A stretch of 64,000 bases of DNA from Leptobrachium leishanense (GCA_009667805.1 CM019064.1:78304400-78368399), one strand, 5' to 3'. Shown: positions 47,097 to 58,892, counted from the first letter of the stretch. Made by a program: numbers and translations. Notes: a model not told the origin generated them from the sequence alone.

Positions 47097-47274
47097 CACA
47101 TACAGTACAGCGCCAATCACCAAGTGACCGTGAATGAAAGTGAAATTTATATGTACATATCTATAAAGAAAATTGTACATGAGGAATCAATGTTTAATTT
47201 TCTTCATAGATATGTACATATAAATTTCACCTTCATTCACGGTCACTTGGTGATTGGCGCTGTACCGTATGTGC
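47097..47274. repeat. Long near-perfect hairpin
   Basis: Arms of about 78 bp (47097-47174 and 47195-47274) are nearly fully complementary, for example AGCGCCAATCACCAAGTGAC and GTCACTTGGTGATTGGCGCT, around a loop of about 20 bp. It lies between two family A copies. Its ends do not match any other family in the window, so its origin is unknown. Confidence 0.9.
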
Positions 47275-47396
47275 ATATGTCTACAGGTTCTTTGGTTCTT
47301 TAGGGAGACCACCTCTTGGGTAAATAGCGGTTGAAGGGGTGTGAATTTGTTAAATAGATAAAAAACTTGTGAGTTCTGCACAGCATTGATCACTAT

Positions 47397-48265
47397 CAGG
47401 GTTATTCAAAGAGCTCCGAATTGCTTGAGAAAGGTAACCGAACGCTGAAAATCAGCGTTCGGTTACCTTTCCTCGCCATTCGGCTATCCAGAGAGCAGGC
47501 AATTCGCCAAATCCTGGCGAATTGCCTGCACATACGGTGCCTGTTCGGTGCCTGTTCGAGGGCAGTGAAATCCCAATAAAAAAGCACTGCTTTGGCTATT
47601 CAGAGAACACAAACCAGCAGTGAAAGGTTCCCGAAATGCCCTGCCATTCGGTGGTTTAATTCGGCAGATTTATTCAGGAGAATCCCATAGGCTTCAATGT
47701 TAAAAATATTCCTGTTTTAATTCAATATCTAATAAACCGTTTATTATAAAATTCTGCTGTAAAGAGTCTCTTTATTTATAGATTTTTTAGGATATTTTAA
47801 GCATTTTTCTTAATTTTTTATTTTTAAGTTTACTTATTTTTTCTGTAACAGCCCTTTTTATTATCATTCCCTGGATCTCATATGCAAATTTCAGACATTT
47901 TCGTTCAGTAGTTTCTTTGCAAACAGCGTTTCACTTTCTCAGATTCACACAAACCTTTTTGCTAATTTATTCACCTCCCTCGTCTGCAGTCCCGGCTGCT
48001 TCGGCTGTGTTCGGCTCCTGCTCGGGCTTGGTTTTCGGCAGGTTAATCCAGATGTTTTTGTGGCTTTTCTGCGTGCATTCGGTGGGTTTTGCGGTTAGTT
48101 TTCGTCGGGTTTGCGGCAGCCTTTCCCTAAAATTCGGGGACCCTGTGGTGCTTGCTGAATACACCGCAGGGTCACCGAAATGGGATCGGCAAAAAGAACC
48201 GAATTGAAGAGAACGAAAAGACACCGAACGTGCGATGACTTTTCGAATCTCTTTGAATAACCCTG
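47397..48265 (+). mobile_element. Family A element, full length
   Basis: 869 bp, with TIRs CAGGGTTATTCAAAGAG and CTCTTTGAATAACCCTG and a perfect TAT direct repeat on both sides (47394-47396, 48266-48268). Just inside the left end is a hairpin, AACCGAACGCTGAAA / TCAGCGTTCGGTT. Next comes a palindrome, CAATTCGCC-AAATCCT-GGCGAATTG. It has a minus-strand frame with HFGDPAVYSASTTGSPN. No recognised transposase domain is present. Confidence 0.9.
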
Positions 48266-48499
48266 TATATTTTATAGGAAATAGTTTCTAAAAATGTAAA
48301 TGTAGAAATTTTTTCAATTTCAAGATTGCCAAACTGGAAGTATCCTCCAGCAAGTCTGCTCTATCGCTCCAGCTTTCAAAACATAGGTCAAAATACTTGA
48401 GCCAATGATTATTAAGGAAAGTCATACATCTGAGTTAGAAACTCAGCTATTTCAGCCTATAGTTTGCCGTTTGCTTAGATTTTACCAATTCAATTCATA

Positions 48500-49390
48500 A
48501 TTGGTTATTCGGAGAGAGCTGGTCTGGCCCCCGAAATGTCACCGAACAAAGAATTTCCCTGTACGGTGACATTTTGGGGCCATTCGGCTATTCAGAGAGC
48601 AGGCAGTTCACCAAATTTTGGCGAACTGCCAACAAGTACGGCGCCTGTTCGAAGGCAGTGAATTCCCCATAGAGAAGCAATAGTTAATCTATTCATAGAA
48701 CACCGAACAGCAGTGAAAAGTTGCCGAAATGCCCTGCTGTTCGGTGGTTTCATTCGGCAGGTTTATTCAGGTGAATCCCTTTGGCTTCAATGTTAAAAAT
48801 ATAATAATGTTTTTAATCAATATCTAATAAACTATTTATTATTTTAATCTGCGGTTAAAAGAGCTCTTTATTTATTGATTTTTTTAGGATCTTTTAGACA
48901 TTTCTTGGGATTTTTTTCTGCTAATGAATTTTTTCCATTATTTTCTTAAAAGTGTTTTTCTTTTTTCTGTAACAGACCTTTTTATTATCATTTATTGGAC
49001 CTTATACGTAAACTCCAGGTATTTTCGTTGAGTAGTTTTTTTGCAAACAGCGTTTCAATTTTGACACTTTCAATCATATTGTATTTTTTCGTTTTTTTTA
49101 CCACATTCGTCAGTTTGTTGGCTTTTTCCAGCGGCTGGTCTGTGCTGTGATCGGTGGCTCAATGACTTTTTCCGACGTTTTTGCCGTGTTTTTTGCGGCA
49201 GTTCCGGCGGGATTCGGTGGGACTTCGTCGGGTGTTCGGCGGGTTTGTATCAAGTTTTCCCTGCACTACAGAGACCCCGCGGTGAATGCAGAATTCACAG
49301 CAGGGTGGGGAACTTTGATTCCCTGAAGTGCAGGGAAGTGCGTGGAACAACAGAGCTGCGAAATGCCAGTGACATTTAGTTATTACCCCT
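48500..49390 (+). mobile_element. Family B element (divergent relative of A)
   Basis: The left end is GGTTATTCGGAGAGAGCTGG and the right end GACATTTAGTTATTACCCC is degraded. Internal order is the same as in family A (GGCAGTTCACCAAATTTTGG, CATTCGGCAGGTTTATTCAG, AT-rich core, CAAACAGCGTTTC), but the subterminal hairpin is different: CCGAAATGTCACCGAAC / ACGGTGACATTTTGG. Confidence 0.7.
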
Positions 49391-50035
49391 TATAAAAAAT
49401 TTAAAAAATGAAAACCAATTGATATTAAATACGGAAGTATAATTATAAACAGTTTTATGTGTCAATAAAATCGTCACATTGATGTACATCCAGACCACCA
49501 GTGAAAACACACTGATAAGCAGTATAAAACATTATAGTACTTCACTCTATAAATATAGATGATAAAAGTTTGATATAAAACACTGTATGAAAATGAGTCT
49601 AAATAATTGTTGAAAACAGCACTCGACATTTATAGACTGCAAGCTTTTTACTGCATAAACAATATGTCAATTTTTTCTGTTAAATTATATTTTTAAATCA
49701 GTAATAAAATAATGTTCATTAGTGTCATTTCAGATTTGTGGCTGTTTGTTACATTGCTACGTTTACACTTCAAGTTGTTCGCATCGTATCGTACATGACT
49801 TGTTATTCTGTTAAATTCCCTTCCCGTGCCTCATAAATAAGCATTTACCCTTATTTTTTATAGATACTTTGAACACCAATTCACTACTTACACGTGCAAA
49901 TAATTTTGTCTGACAGTAATGTTTTGTCCCAAAACATGACCTAAAAGCAATTCTCTAACAGGCTGAAAATGAACACTATTCAGACAGCTGTAAACATTAG
50001 TAATAGGTGGGGAAAGTAAAAGACAAATAGGTTTT
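49391..50035. other. No recognised feature
   Basis: AT-rich spacer between two transposons. No gene or repeat end is seen. Confidence 0.4.
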
Positions 50036-50038
50036 ATA

Positions 50039-50939
50039 CAGGGTTATCCAAAGAGATCCGAATTGCTTGAGAAAGGTAACCGAACGCTGAAAATCAGCGT
50101 TCGGTTACCTTTCCTGGCCATTCGACTATCCAGAGAGCAGGCAATTCGCCAAATCCTGGCGAATTGCCTGCACATACGGTGCCTGTTCGGTCCCTGTTCG
50201 AGAGCAGTGAAATCCCCATGAAAAAGCACTGCTTCGGCTATTCAGAGAACACAAACCAGCAGTGAAAGGTTCCCCTAATGCCCTGCCATTCGGTGGTTTA
50301 ATTCGACAAATTTATTCAGGAGAATCCCATAGGCTTCAATGTTAAAAATATTCCCGTTTTAATTCAATATCTAATAAACCGTTCATTATAAAATTCTGCA
50401 GCAAAAAGTCTCTTTATTTATAGATTTTTTAGGATACTTTAAGCATTTTTCTGATTTTTCTTTTTTTTTTTAAAAGTCCGATTTTTTTTTTTTTTTTTCA
50501 GTTTACTTATTTTTTTTGTAACAGCCCTCTTTATTATCATTCCCTGGACCTCCTGTGAAAATTTCAGACATTTTCGCTCAGTAGTTTCTTTGCAAACAGC
50601 GTTTCTTTTTCCCAGATTCATACAAATGGTTTTTCTAATTTATTCACTGCCTCCTCTACGTCACAGCTGCTTCGGCTCTGTGTGATTCGGCTCTGTGTGA
50701 TTCGGCTCCTGTTCGGCTTTTTCGAAGGTTAATCCAGATGTTTTTGCTTGTTTTCAGCGTGCATTCGGTTAGTTTTCGTCAGGTGTTCGGCAGCTTTTCC
50801 CTGCAATTCGGGGACCCTGTGGTGCTTGCTGAATACACCGCAGGGTCACCGAAATGCAATCGGCAAAAGGAACCGAATTGAAGAGAACGAAAAGTCACCG
50901 AACGTGCGGTGACTTTTCCAATCTCTTTGGATAACCCTG
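50039..50939 (+). mobile_element. Family A element, full length
   Basis: 901 bp; TIRs CAGGGTTATCCAAAGAGATC and ATCTCTTTGGATAACCCTG, with a perfect ATA direct repeat (50036-50038, 50940-50942). It is very similar to 47397-48265 over most of its length. Both TIRs carry the same T-to-C type change (GGTTATCC / GGATAACC). Confidence 0.9.
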
Positions 50940-50954
50940 ATAGCAAAACACGAG

Positions 50955-51697
50955 GGGCTATATTACAATCTTTGCGCAAAAACGCTCGCGCAACGCGTGA
51001 ATTTGTGCGCCAAGCATTAAATGTTTACGCGCGCAAATAACCGCTGGAATTACAATCCTCACGCGTTTTTTCATCCGTCGATCAATAACACGAGTAAACC
51101 GGACACGCACAAATGCTCGCGCAGTACTGTCGCACGCAGAAATCAGTTTGCGCACTGCTTTTTTCACGCGATTCAGCCAATCAGAATTAAGAACTACAAT
51201 TATCTCTCGTTAAGTTTTTGCGCCTGTCACCGTCAATCTGAGCATATATGCTGCAGCAATAATAAATGCACACACAACTTCTCAATTTTATTGGTTTGGT
51301 ATGAGTAGAATGTGTAACTATACTTTGCTGTATTCTTTTTTTTGGGCTGGTGTATTTGGATTCGGCCAGGTTGTTCAGATTTGCCGTTAACACCAGCTTT
51401 TAGGAGTTGCAAAAATGATGCGCGCAAAGGCTATGCGTTAATTCCTGCGCATAGATTGTTTGTAATACCATCCACGTACCAGCGCACAAACGCATTTGTG
51501 CTCACAATGTTACGTATAGGACGCTCGCAGTACAGTAAGCTCGCGCAGCGTTCGCGCAGGTTCACCCGCGGTAGACGATTACGCACGTTTGTTGCGCTGA
51601 CTATGTAATACGGCATTCGGCTCAAATGGTTTTACCCCTCGGGTTAATGTTTTTTTGTGCCGGCGCAAACGTTTGCGCGAAGATTGTAATTTAGGCC
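50955..51697. mobile_element. Harbinger-like element H2
   Basis: Same family as 9190-9902: GGGCTATATTACAATCTTTG at the left and CGAAGATTGTAATTTAGGCC at the right, with CGCGTTTTTTCATCCGTCGA inside. It begins only about 15 bp after a family A copy. The minus-strand frame MLTANLNNLAESKYTSPKK (51187-51393) is nearly identical at its start to the one in H1. The flanking triplets do not match. Confidence 0.75.
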
Positions 51698-52099
51698 AAT
51701 GTTGTTTTCTTAATTATCATAAAATATGTCTAGCATTAGCAATAAAGTGCTGTTAAGTGCTATTCAAAGCATAACATAACGTTTAACATTATAGCATAGT
51801 TTTTGCTATTTTATAATTTTGTGAAATCGTTTTAGAGGGGATGAAACTATTTTACGTTAAGAAAACATTTAACACTTGTTCAATAACCATAATATAAAGA
51901 TCACCGAGAGGGTTTGTACTTGGTACTTTTAGTATGAAGTGGAATAATTACATTTGATTATAATCTCTGGCATCTGTCGTCTAGGGCCTCACTTTAAAGG
52001 GTTTCTAGAACTGGTAACTATGCTACAGTGAAGATTGAGTGAGTTATTTCAATAATATTAGATATGTTTACATATTCTAAGTGTAGTTGTACTAATGAT
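51698..52099. other. No recognised feature
   Basis: AT-rich spacer, no supported feature. Confidence 0.4.
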
Positions 52100-53300
52100 G
52101 GGCCTTATCACCTCATTAATGCTAGCGATAGCACTCACATAAATGAGCGTTAGCGCTAGGTTAATTGAGATGATAGCGTGCCGCAAAGATCACCTCCCGA
52201 TCGCTAACGGGTTAATAAAAACTGTTAGCAAATCGGTATTAGCATTTTTTAGCGCCAGCTTAATGTAGTTTGCTCTCCCTATATGTAACATGGGGAGCGC
52301 AAAGAGTAAGCAATCAGTAATTAGTGTTAGGATCGCTAACTAGGATTAGGATCGTGAGAGGCGAGATCCTGCCGGTCATGTGACGCAGCAGCACGAGCCT
52401 CCATCTAGGGACCTGCGAACCTTCATTTCAAATCGCCAGACGTATTCGCGTCGATTCGGAAGTGAGCAGATCGACTTTTCAAATCGGTCACTTTCTTAAT
52501 CAGAAGCTCTGATATTGGTCTCTCGGAGTCCGATTCTGGAGCTTGTCTGAACGCGATCCGTGTCCCCAGCAGTTCACGGTGCCTCCCAGACGCACAGCAC
52601 GCGGCTGGGAATGGCACTTTGCTAGGCGCCGCCACCTCCAGCAAGACTGTTGTGTGAGACGTCACATGACGCACAGAGGAGGCCAAGGACGGGCGCGGTC
52701 AAAGCTGTAAAGAGGTGTTCGGTCGGGACAGAGGAGTGAACAGCTGGCAGGCCTGAGCCAAATTGGTGATGGTGAGTATAACTACCCTGTCACTCCTTTA
52801 TTGTCCTTCTTTTGCGTATGGTGAAGCCAGGTGATGGAGTGGATCATTCATCATCACAAGAAGAGGATGAGATGGCCGCCAGCCTGCTGTATGGGGGTAG
52901 AATGAGAGCGACCGGGGTGGGGGAGTTTAGAACTGGCCATATTAATTATATGGGGCTGCTCTGTGTGGGGAGATAATAAATTATATGTAACGTCAACTGT
53001 AACGTCAGCTGAACCGGCATACACAAACCTATCCAGGCTGCATCCTACAGGAAAGCGGCACTCAACCATTCGATTCGATATTTGATTTGAATTCGAACCT
53101 TAACAGCCGATTTGATTCGTGATTCAATTCGAACGAAAATTTGTGATTCGCAGGGCCCTACCACCATTGAGCCTAGCAGCTGCTACGGGGCAGGCTTCTG
53201 GACTAAGCCCCTGCCTCGTAATCTACTGGTAAAACGTGGACACTAAGGGGAGATATTTTTCCACTTAGTGTCCCCATTTTAGCTCAGGGCAGCTGATAGT
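52100..53300 (-). mobile_element. Harbinger-like element H5, reversed
   Basis: It begins GGGCCTTATCACCTC and shares, in reverse order relative to 19851-20545, the blocks CTCTCCCTATATGTAACATG and GTAATTAGTGTTAGGATCGC. At the far end (53228-53285) it has the ACACTAAGGGGAGA / CCACTTAGTGTCCCC hairpin. The middle contains GC-rich sequence and, near 53070-53150, TTCGAATT-rich sequence like the AT-rich hAT family, perhaps a nested fragment. The right edge is approximate. Confidence 0.55.
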
Positions 53301-53336
53301 GCCAGATATTAATTTTCCATGCAAGTAAAACATATG

Positions 53337-54322
53337 CAGGGGTGTCGCTGGGGGGGGCGGGGGTGCGGCCTGCACCGGGTGACACCACCCCCTAGGGTGA
53401 CACCCTAAAAAATTTATTATTATTTTATTTTTTTACACAAAAATATTTTACCAGGATACATTGAGAATTCTCTCATTTTCAAGTATGTTCTGGGTAGGCA
53501 AGGCCTAGGCTGGCACTTTCCAGGGGGTGGCAAAAAAAAACACCACAAAAGAGGATATTCCCAGAGCACCGAAATGTCGCAGACATTTCAGTATTCTGTT
53601 GTTCCCCACACTTTGGGGAATCAAATTTCCCTGGTGAATTCACCTCAGGGTCCCTGAAGTGCGGGGAATCAGCCACAGAATGCTGCCGCAAACCCGTCGC
53701 CTGCTGTTTTAAAAAGAACTACTGAACGAAAATATCTGAAATTAACATATAAGCTCCTATGAATGATATTAAAAAGGTCAATTACAGAAAAAAAAGAAAA
53801 ATTGCTATTAGAAATTTTTTTTTTTTTTTTTTGAAAAATGCCTAAAAGATACTTAAAAAAATAAAATCAATAAATAATGAGATTTTTTTACTATGGATTA
53901 AAGGAATAAACGGTCTATTAGAAATTGGATAAAAACAGGAATATTTTTAACATTGAAACCTATGGTGTTCGTTCGCCCTGAATAAACCTGTCAAATGAAA
54001 ACACCGGACATCAGGACATTTCTTTGCTGTTCGGTGTCCCTGAACAGTTTAACCATTACTTCTCTATGGGGACTTTCACTGGCTTCGAACAGGCACCGTA
54101 CTTGCTGTCAGTTTGCCAAAATTTGTGTATGAGCAATGCATATCACAGAGCTCCACAGCAATAAACCTCACAGTAATGTGCGCCGTCTATTAAGAGCAAT
54201 CAGTGTAATATGGGAGTACTGATTTATGAGTAAAAGTAGTTAAAAAAACCCTGTAAAACTCGGGGGGGGGGTGACACCATAAGTTACCGCACTGGGTGAC
54301 ACCATCCCTAGTGACGCCACTG
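53337..54322. mobile_element. hAT element with nested family B fragment
   Basis: The left end is CAGGGGTGTCGCTGGGG and the right end is CCCTAGTGACGCCACTG, with mirrored GGTGACACCA blocks near both ends. The 8-bp direct repeat AACATATG is perfect (53329-53336, 54323-54330). Inside are a SINE tail (53443-53500), a reversed family B fragment and a CACAGAGCTCCACAGCAATA piece related to the minisatellite unit at 62.3 kb. Confidence 0.88.
53549..54120 (-). mobile_element. Family B fragment, reversed, nested
   Basis: It contains CCAGAGCACCGAAATGTCGC, CACTTTGGGGAATCAAATTT and, further on, the AT-rich core and CTCTATGGGGACTTTCACTG, all in reverse order relative to 54632-55302 and 48500-49390. The end near 54120 is truncated. 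Confidence 0.7.
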
Positions 54323-54631
54323 AACATATGTAAATGGAAACTGTCTTATGTATGTATGGTATATAACATACTAAACATAATATACTTATAGGAGTGCTTA
54401 TACCAAACACGATCTATATAAAAAATAATAGTTTTTACAATGCATTCATACCCTTTTACCCTGTTAGCATATATTGAATATCAACTCAAATGCTTTAGGC
54501 TGGCCGTCCACTGCCAGTGCATTTGTGCGATGATGAGATCATCCGATATCTTCTGAAGTTGTCCGACCGACCCTACAACATGCAGGTGAATCAGCCCTGT
54601 TCCACTGCATTCGACCACCATCGGACGATTT

Positions 54632-55302
54632 TAGAGAACACCAAACAGCAGTGAAAAGTTGTCGAAGTGCCCTGCTGTTCGGTGGTTTCATTCGGCAGGT
54701 TTATTCAGGTGAATCCCATAGGCTTCAATGTTAAAAATATTCCCGTTTTTATTCAATATCTAATAAACAGTTTATTATTTTAATCTTCTGTAAAGAGTCT
54801 CTTTATCTATTGATTTTTTAGGATCTTTTAGGCATTTTGGGGATTTTTTTCGGCCAAATTTTTTTCCCGTTTTTTTTTTTTAAAAGCGTTCTTTCTTTTT
54901 TCTGTAACAGACCTGTTTATTATCTGTTACCTGTTTTTTGGGGGGGTTTTACCCATCCGGCGGCTTGTCGGCTGCGTTTGGCGGCCCTCTGGCAGGTTTG
55001 TGGCAGAAGTTTGGCGGGTATTTTGGGGTTTGCAGCGGATGTTTGTCGGATGTTCGGCGGGTTTGCGACGGATGTTCGGCAGGTTGGCGCCGTGCAACAG
55101 GTTTGCGTCGGGTCTGCGGTGGGTTTGCGGCAGGTTTGTGGCGGGGTGGCAGCGGCATTCGGCAGCCAATTCCCTGCACTTCAAGGACCTTGCGGTGAAT
55201 ACTGAATTCACCGCAGGGTGGGAAATTTGATTCCCCGAAGTGCGGGGAATGAGAGAGCACTGGAATGTTGGCGACATTTTGGTGCTCTGTGAATAACCCC
55301 TA
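54632..55302 (+). mobile_element. Family B element, left end truncated
   Basis: It starts inside the element at AGAGAACACCAAACAGCAGTG and runs through the CCTGCTGTTCGGTGG block, AT-rich core and a GGCGGGTTTGCG-rich 3' part. The right end is GGTGCTCTGTGAATAACCCC. The overlapping open frames on both strands in the GC-rich part have no recognised domain. Confidence 0.7.
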
Positions 55303-56604
55303 TAGTATTTTGGGGAAAACTTATTTCCACAATACTGGGAGAATGTAAATATGATTATCCAGAACAGAAGGAGAGAAATGTATAAGCAAAGCGAAATATA
55401 AATAACCCTTTCGTATGTACAATGTTGAGAGGGATGAGTTAATAGTTGAGAATGAGATTTGGTGGATTTCCAACTGAAGTGATCAATGTAATCGGGCTGA
55501 TCAGTAATTGCCAGTGTCTTTTTGCCAGTGTTGCAATGCCAACAAAAATAACATCCAAAGAGTGGCACTTACTGAATAAGCCCAAAGAGAAAATAGTAGT
55601 TTTCTACACTAATATCATAACCGAATCATCATTAAATCCTTAATCAAGTCAGTTTTCCAGCTGTTTAATTCAAAAGAATCAGCTGCCCGTCTGTATCGTT
55701 CAATTTAATTAGTTGTATAACTGTGATTCCAGCACCAGAAAGGACCGTTGCACAGCGCTACGGCACTTGTTAGTGCTTTATAAAAACTTGTAACTGTAAC
55801 CGTGAGGGTGAAAATAACCGTTTTAGGTTTTCTTTCGTTTTCAAACATTGTCATTGTCAATAAACAGTCTCAGGTTATTTTAAAGCGGCGAAAACATGTT
55901 AACCAGCCTAATAAAAATTTGCACGGAAACTAATCTGTTAAATTATAGCGTAATGCAGAATGTTCTTTATTGGAATTAATAAACTAGATTTCCTGGAAAC
56001 TAGATGTTGTCAGTTTTTCCATAGTATCATCAGAAAGAGAGTAGCCGCCTACTTGAAAATCTATTACAAATAAACCTTTCACAAAAACACTTGCAGTGCA
56101 TTTTGCCTCATCCATATTCATAGCTGCTGGTAGAAAAATCTAGGGTATTTTTGACATTTAAACTTGGCATATTAATGCAGATTTTCTCGTTATTCTGTGC
56201 ATTTGGGGTACATATATTACAATAGAGAATAAAATGTAATATCTGAAATATTCATGTGTTAAAGGTATCACTTGAAGCGGTTCTGCTTAAAATGTAGTTT
56301 TAAATTATTTACTCTTGGATTTATATTTGTGGATTTTGTTTGGATTTTTTTTTGAGGAACTGTTACACAATCCAAAAGTTATCTTGCCATCGTTTTGGAT
56401 TCTTTTTATATAATATTGCTATAGTCTTACAATAAATTACTTCATATGTGAGGGTGTTAAAGCAGGATTGTCTCATAATGTTACACGACACATGCATTCA
56501 TAGTTAAGTATTGAGCTTCTCGGCTGCCACAGACCTGCCGTGTGTGTACATGTATACAGTATATATACACATACGGTATATATATATATATTTATATATA
56601 TATA
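55303..56604. other. Mostly unassigned, with an L2 tail at 55748-55804
   Basis: No gene is supported. The L2-type tail reads CAGCGCTACGGCACTTG then TATAAAAACTTGTAACTGTA, matching the end of the L2 copy at 29868-30497. An AT/TA dinucleotide run lies at 56575-56608. Confidence 0.55.
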
Positions 56605-57480
56605 TTCAAGTTTATAATTGTGGAAGACATGTACATAGCAACTCAGAGAACTGCTTTACAGAGCTCATGTTCTACATTCTACATATGCAGGAAGGAACTC
56701 TGGGAAGAACATGCAAAGGAAGTCTACAACCCCCCCCCCTTTTTTTTGCATCCCGGGTCTATTTTAACACTGAACCCTCCTTGCCTGTGCAATGCCTTAC
56801 TAGATGGCTTTTTTTTTTTTAGCAAAGGTCAGGTTATGCAACAAACCAAAGCCACTCCTGGATGCAAAAAAGTGGGAAATTGCAGACTTCATTTGCATTT
56901 CCTTCCCATAGTTCCTTGTTGCAAATGGGGAATGTAGCGTATGAGCACTGTAAAGTCATTCTCTGAATTGCTGGGATGTGTAAATGTCTTCCACAATTAG
57001 AAACTCGATTATTTGCTATGTGGAAGCTTTTAATCTTACATTTTGCCCTCCACCGTAATTTAAATGAGTATTGATTTGCCCTACGGGTTAAGCATCAAAT
57101 AGCAAAGAGTCATGGCCTATCTCCTGCTGATGAGGTCATAATAAGCCCCAAACAGGTGTACAGTAGAGGCTGTGGCTTTTTGCATAACTTGACCTTTGCT
57201 TAAAAAAAAACCCCATCTAAAACGACATGGCATTGGCAAGGAGGGTCGTGTGTTAAAACAGATTCAGGATGCAAAAAAGTGGGAAATTGCAGACTTCATA
57301 TACACGTCCTTACCAGAGTTCATTGCTGCATATGGGGAATGTAGCGTATGAGCTCTGTAAAGCAAGTCCCAGAATTGCTGAGATGTGTAAATATCTTCCA
57401 CAATTATAAACTTGATTATTTACCATGTGGAGGCTTTTAATCCCACTTTTTGCCCTTCACCATAACTTAAATAAATATAT
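56605..57480. repeat. Inverted-repeat complex (three copies of one unit)
   Basis: A unit of about 200 bp with GCAAAAAAGTGGGAAATTGC, GGGGAATGTAGCGTATGAGC and GTCTTCCACAATTA occurs at 56864-57060 and 57272-57473 in the same orientation. It occurs inverted at about 56610-56755 (AATTGTGGAAGACATGTACA first). A second block (AAGGTCAGGTTATGCA / TGCATAACTTGACCTTTG) is also inverted between 56760-56850 and 57175-57270. Inverted and tandem termini of this kind are seen in Penelope-like retroelements, which is a tentative link. Confidence 0.7.
57122..57170 (+). ncRNA. Decayed hammerhead-ribozyme-like motif
   Basis: The first core box CTGATGAG (57127-57134) is exact. A short stem II-like segment follows, and then CCAAAC at 57148-57153, where an active hammerhead needs CGAAAC. 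GGTGTAC lies at the expected cleavage-side position. The pattern resembles the CTGATGAGG...AATAAG...CGAAAC motif of retroelement hammerheads. The G-to-C change in the second box should abolish self-cleavage. Confidence 0.4.
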
Positions 57481-57513
57481 ATTCTGTGTATATATATATA
57501 TATTATATATATA

Positions 57514-58690
57514 CACTCACTGGCCACTTTATTAGGCACATCTGTTCAATTACTTGTTAACACAAATTGCTAATCACCAAATCACATGGCAGCTACTCAA
57601 AGCATTTGGGCATCGAAGACGGGGTGACGACGACTTGCTGAAGTTCAAACCGAGCATCAGAATGGGGAAGAAAGGGGATTTATGTGACTTTGTTCGTGAC
57701 ATGGTTGTTGGTGCCAGACGGCTGGTTTGAGTATTTCAAAAACTACTGATATACTGGGCTTTTCACACACAACTATCTCTAGTGTTTACAGAGAATGGTC
57801 CAAAAAAGATAAAATATCTAGTGAGCGGCAGCTGCGGGAATAAAATGCCTTGTTGATGTCAGAGGTCAGTGAAAAATGGGCAGACTGGTCTGACCGAGAT
57901 GATAGAAAGGCAACAGTAAATCAAATAACCACTCATTACAACCAAGGTATGCAGAATACCATCTCCGAATGCACAACACGTCCAACCTTGAAGCAGATGG
58001 GCTACAGCAGCAGAAGACCACACCGGGTGCCACTCCTGTCATCTAAGAACAGCAAACCGAGGCTACAATTCACACAGGCTCACCAAAATTGGACAATAGA
58101 AGATTGGAAAAACATTGCCTGATCCGTGAGTCTCAACGTCAGTCAGAATTTGGCATAAACAACATGAAAGCTCCGTCCTGCCTTGTATCACCGGTTCTGG
58201 CTGATGGTGGTGGTGTAATGGTGTAGGGGATATTTTCTTAGCACAGTTTGGGCCCATTAGTACCAAATGAGCATCATTTAAATGCCACGACCTACCAGAG
58301 TATTGTGGCTCACCATGTCCAACCATTTATGACCACAGTGTACTTCCAGCAGGATAATGCACCATGTCACAAAGCTCAAATCATCTCAAACTGGTTTCAT
58401 GAATGTGATAATGGGTTCACTGTACTCCAATCGCCTCCACAGTCCCCAGATCTCAATCCAATAGCGCACCTTTGGGATGTTGTGGAATGGGAAATTCACA
58501 TCATGGATGTGCAGCTGACAAATCTGCAGCAACTGCATAATGTTATCATGTCAATATGGACCAAAATATCTAAGGAATGTTTCCAACACCTTGTTAAATC
58601 TATGCCATTAAGAAATAAGGCAATTCTGAAGATAAAAGGGGGTCCAACCCGGTACTAGCAAGGTGTCCCTAATAAAGTGGATGGTGAGTG
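57514..58690 (+). mobile_element. Tc1/mariner element
   Basis: 1,177 bp, with ends CACTCACTGGCCACTTTATT and AATAAAGTGGATGGTGAGTG. TA flanks both sides (57512-57513, 58691-58692), set within TA-rich microsatellite sequence. It contains a broken transposase. Confidence 0.95.
57662..58658 (+). pseudogene. Tc1 transposase, inactivated
   Basis: It starts MGKKGDLCDFVRDMVVGARR, the N-terminal DNA-binding region, which soon meets stops. A middle frame (57850-58122) reads TVNQITTHYNQGMQNTISEC and SRRPHRVPLL, then ends at a stop after WTIEDWKNIA. There a Trp codon has become TGA, and bases of the following SDE motif (first catalytic Asp) are missing. The last frame (58248-58658) keeps the second Asp in YFQQDNAPCHKAQ, but the third catalytic position reads SPDLNPIAHLWD, Ala in place of Glu. 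It ends KGGPTRY with a stop. Two of three catalytic positions are damaged, so this copy is dead. Confidence 0.9.
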
Positions 58691-58892
58691 TATATATATA
58701 TATATATATATATATAATCACCTTAAACCCAAGGGCATCTATGAGTAATGTGTATCTAGATGTGTATGTATTTGTTTACATTTTGTGAATGCATGTGATG
58801 GATCCAATGTGAGCTGTCATTGGCCCCATATTGGTGTTGTAATTTCATGGAGACAATGGTGGTTTAAATTCAGAAAACTTTATAGATTAACT

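Noticed and set aside
54927..55568. 213-codon minus-strand open frame
   Set aside because: It runs across the GC-rich end of a family B transposon into unrelated sequence; no recognised domain.
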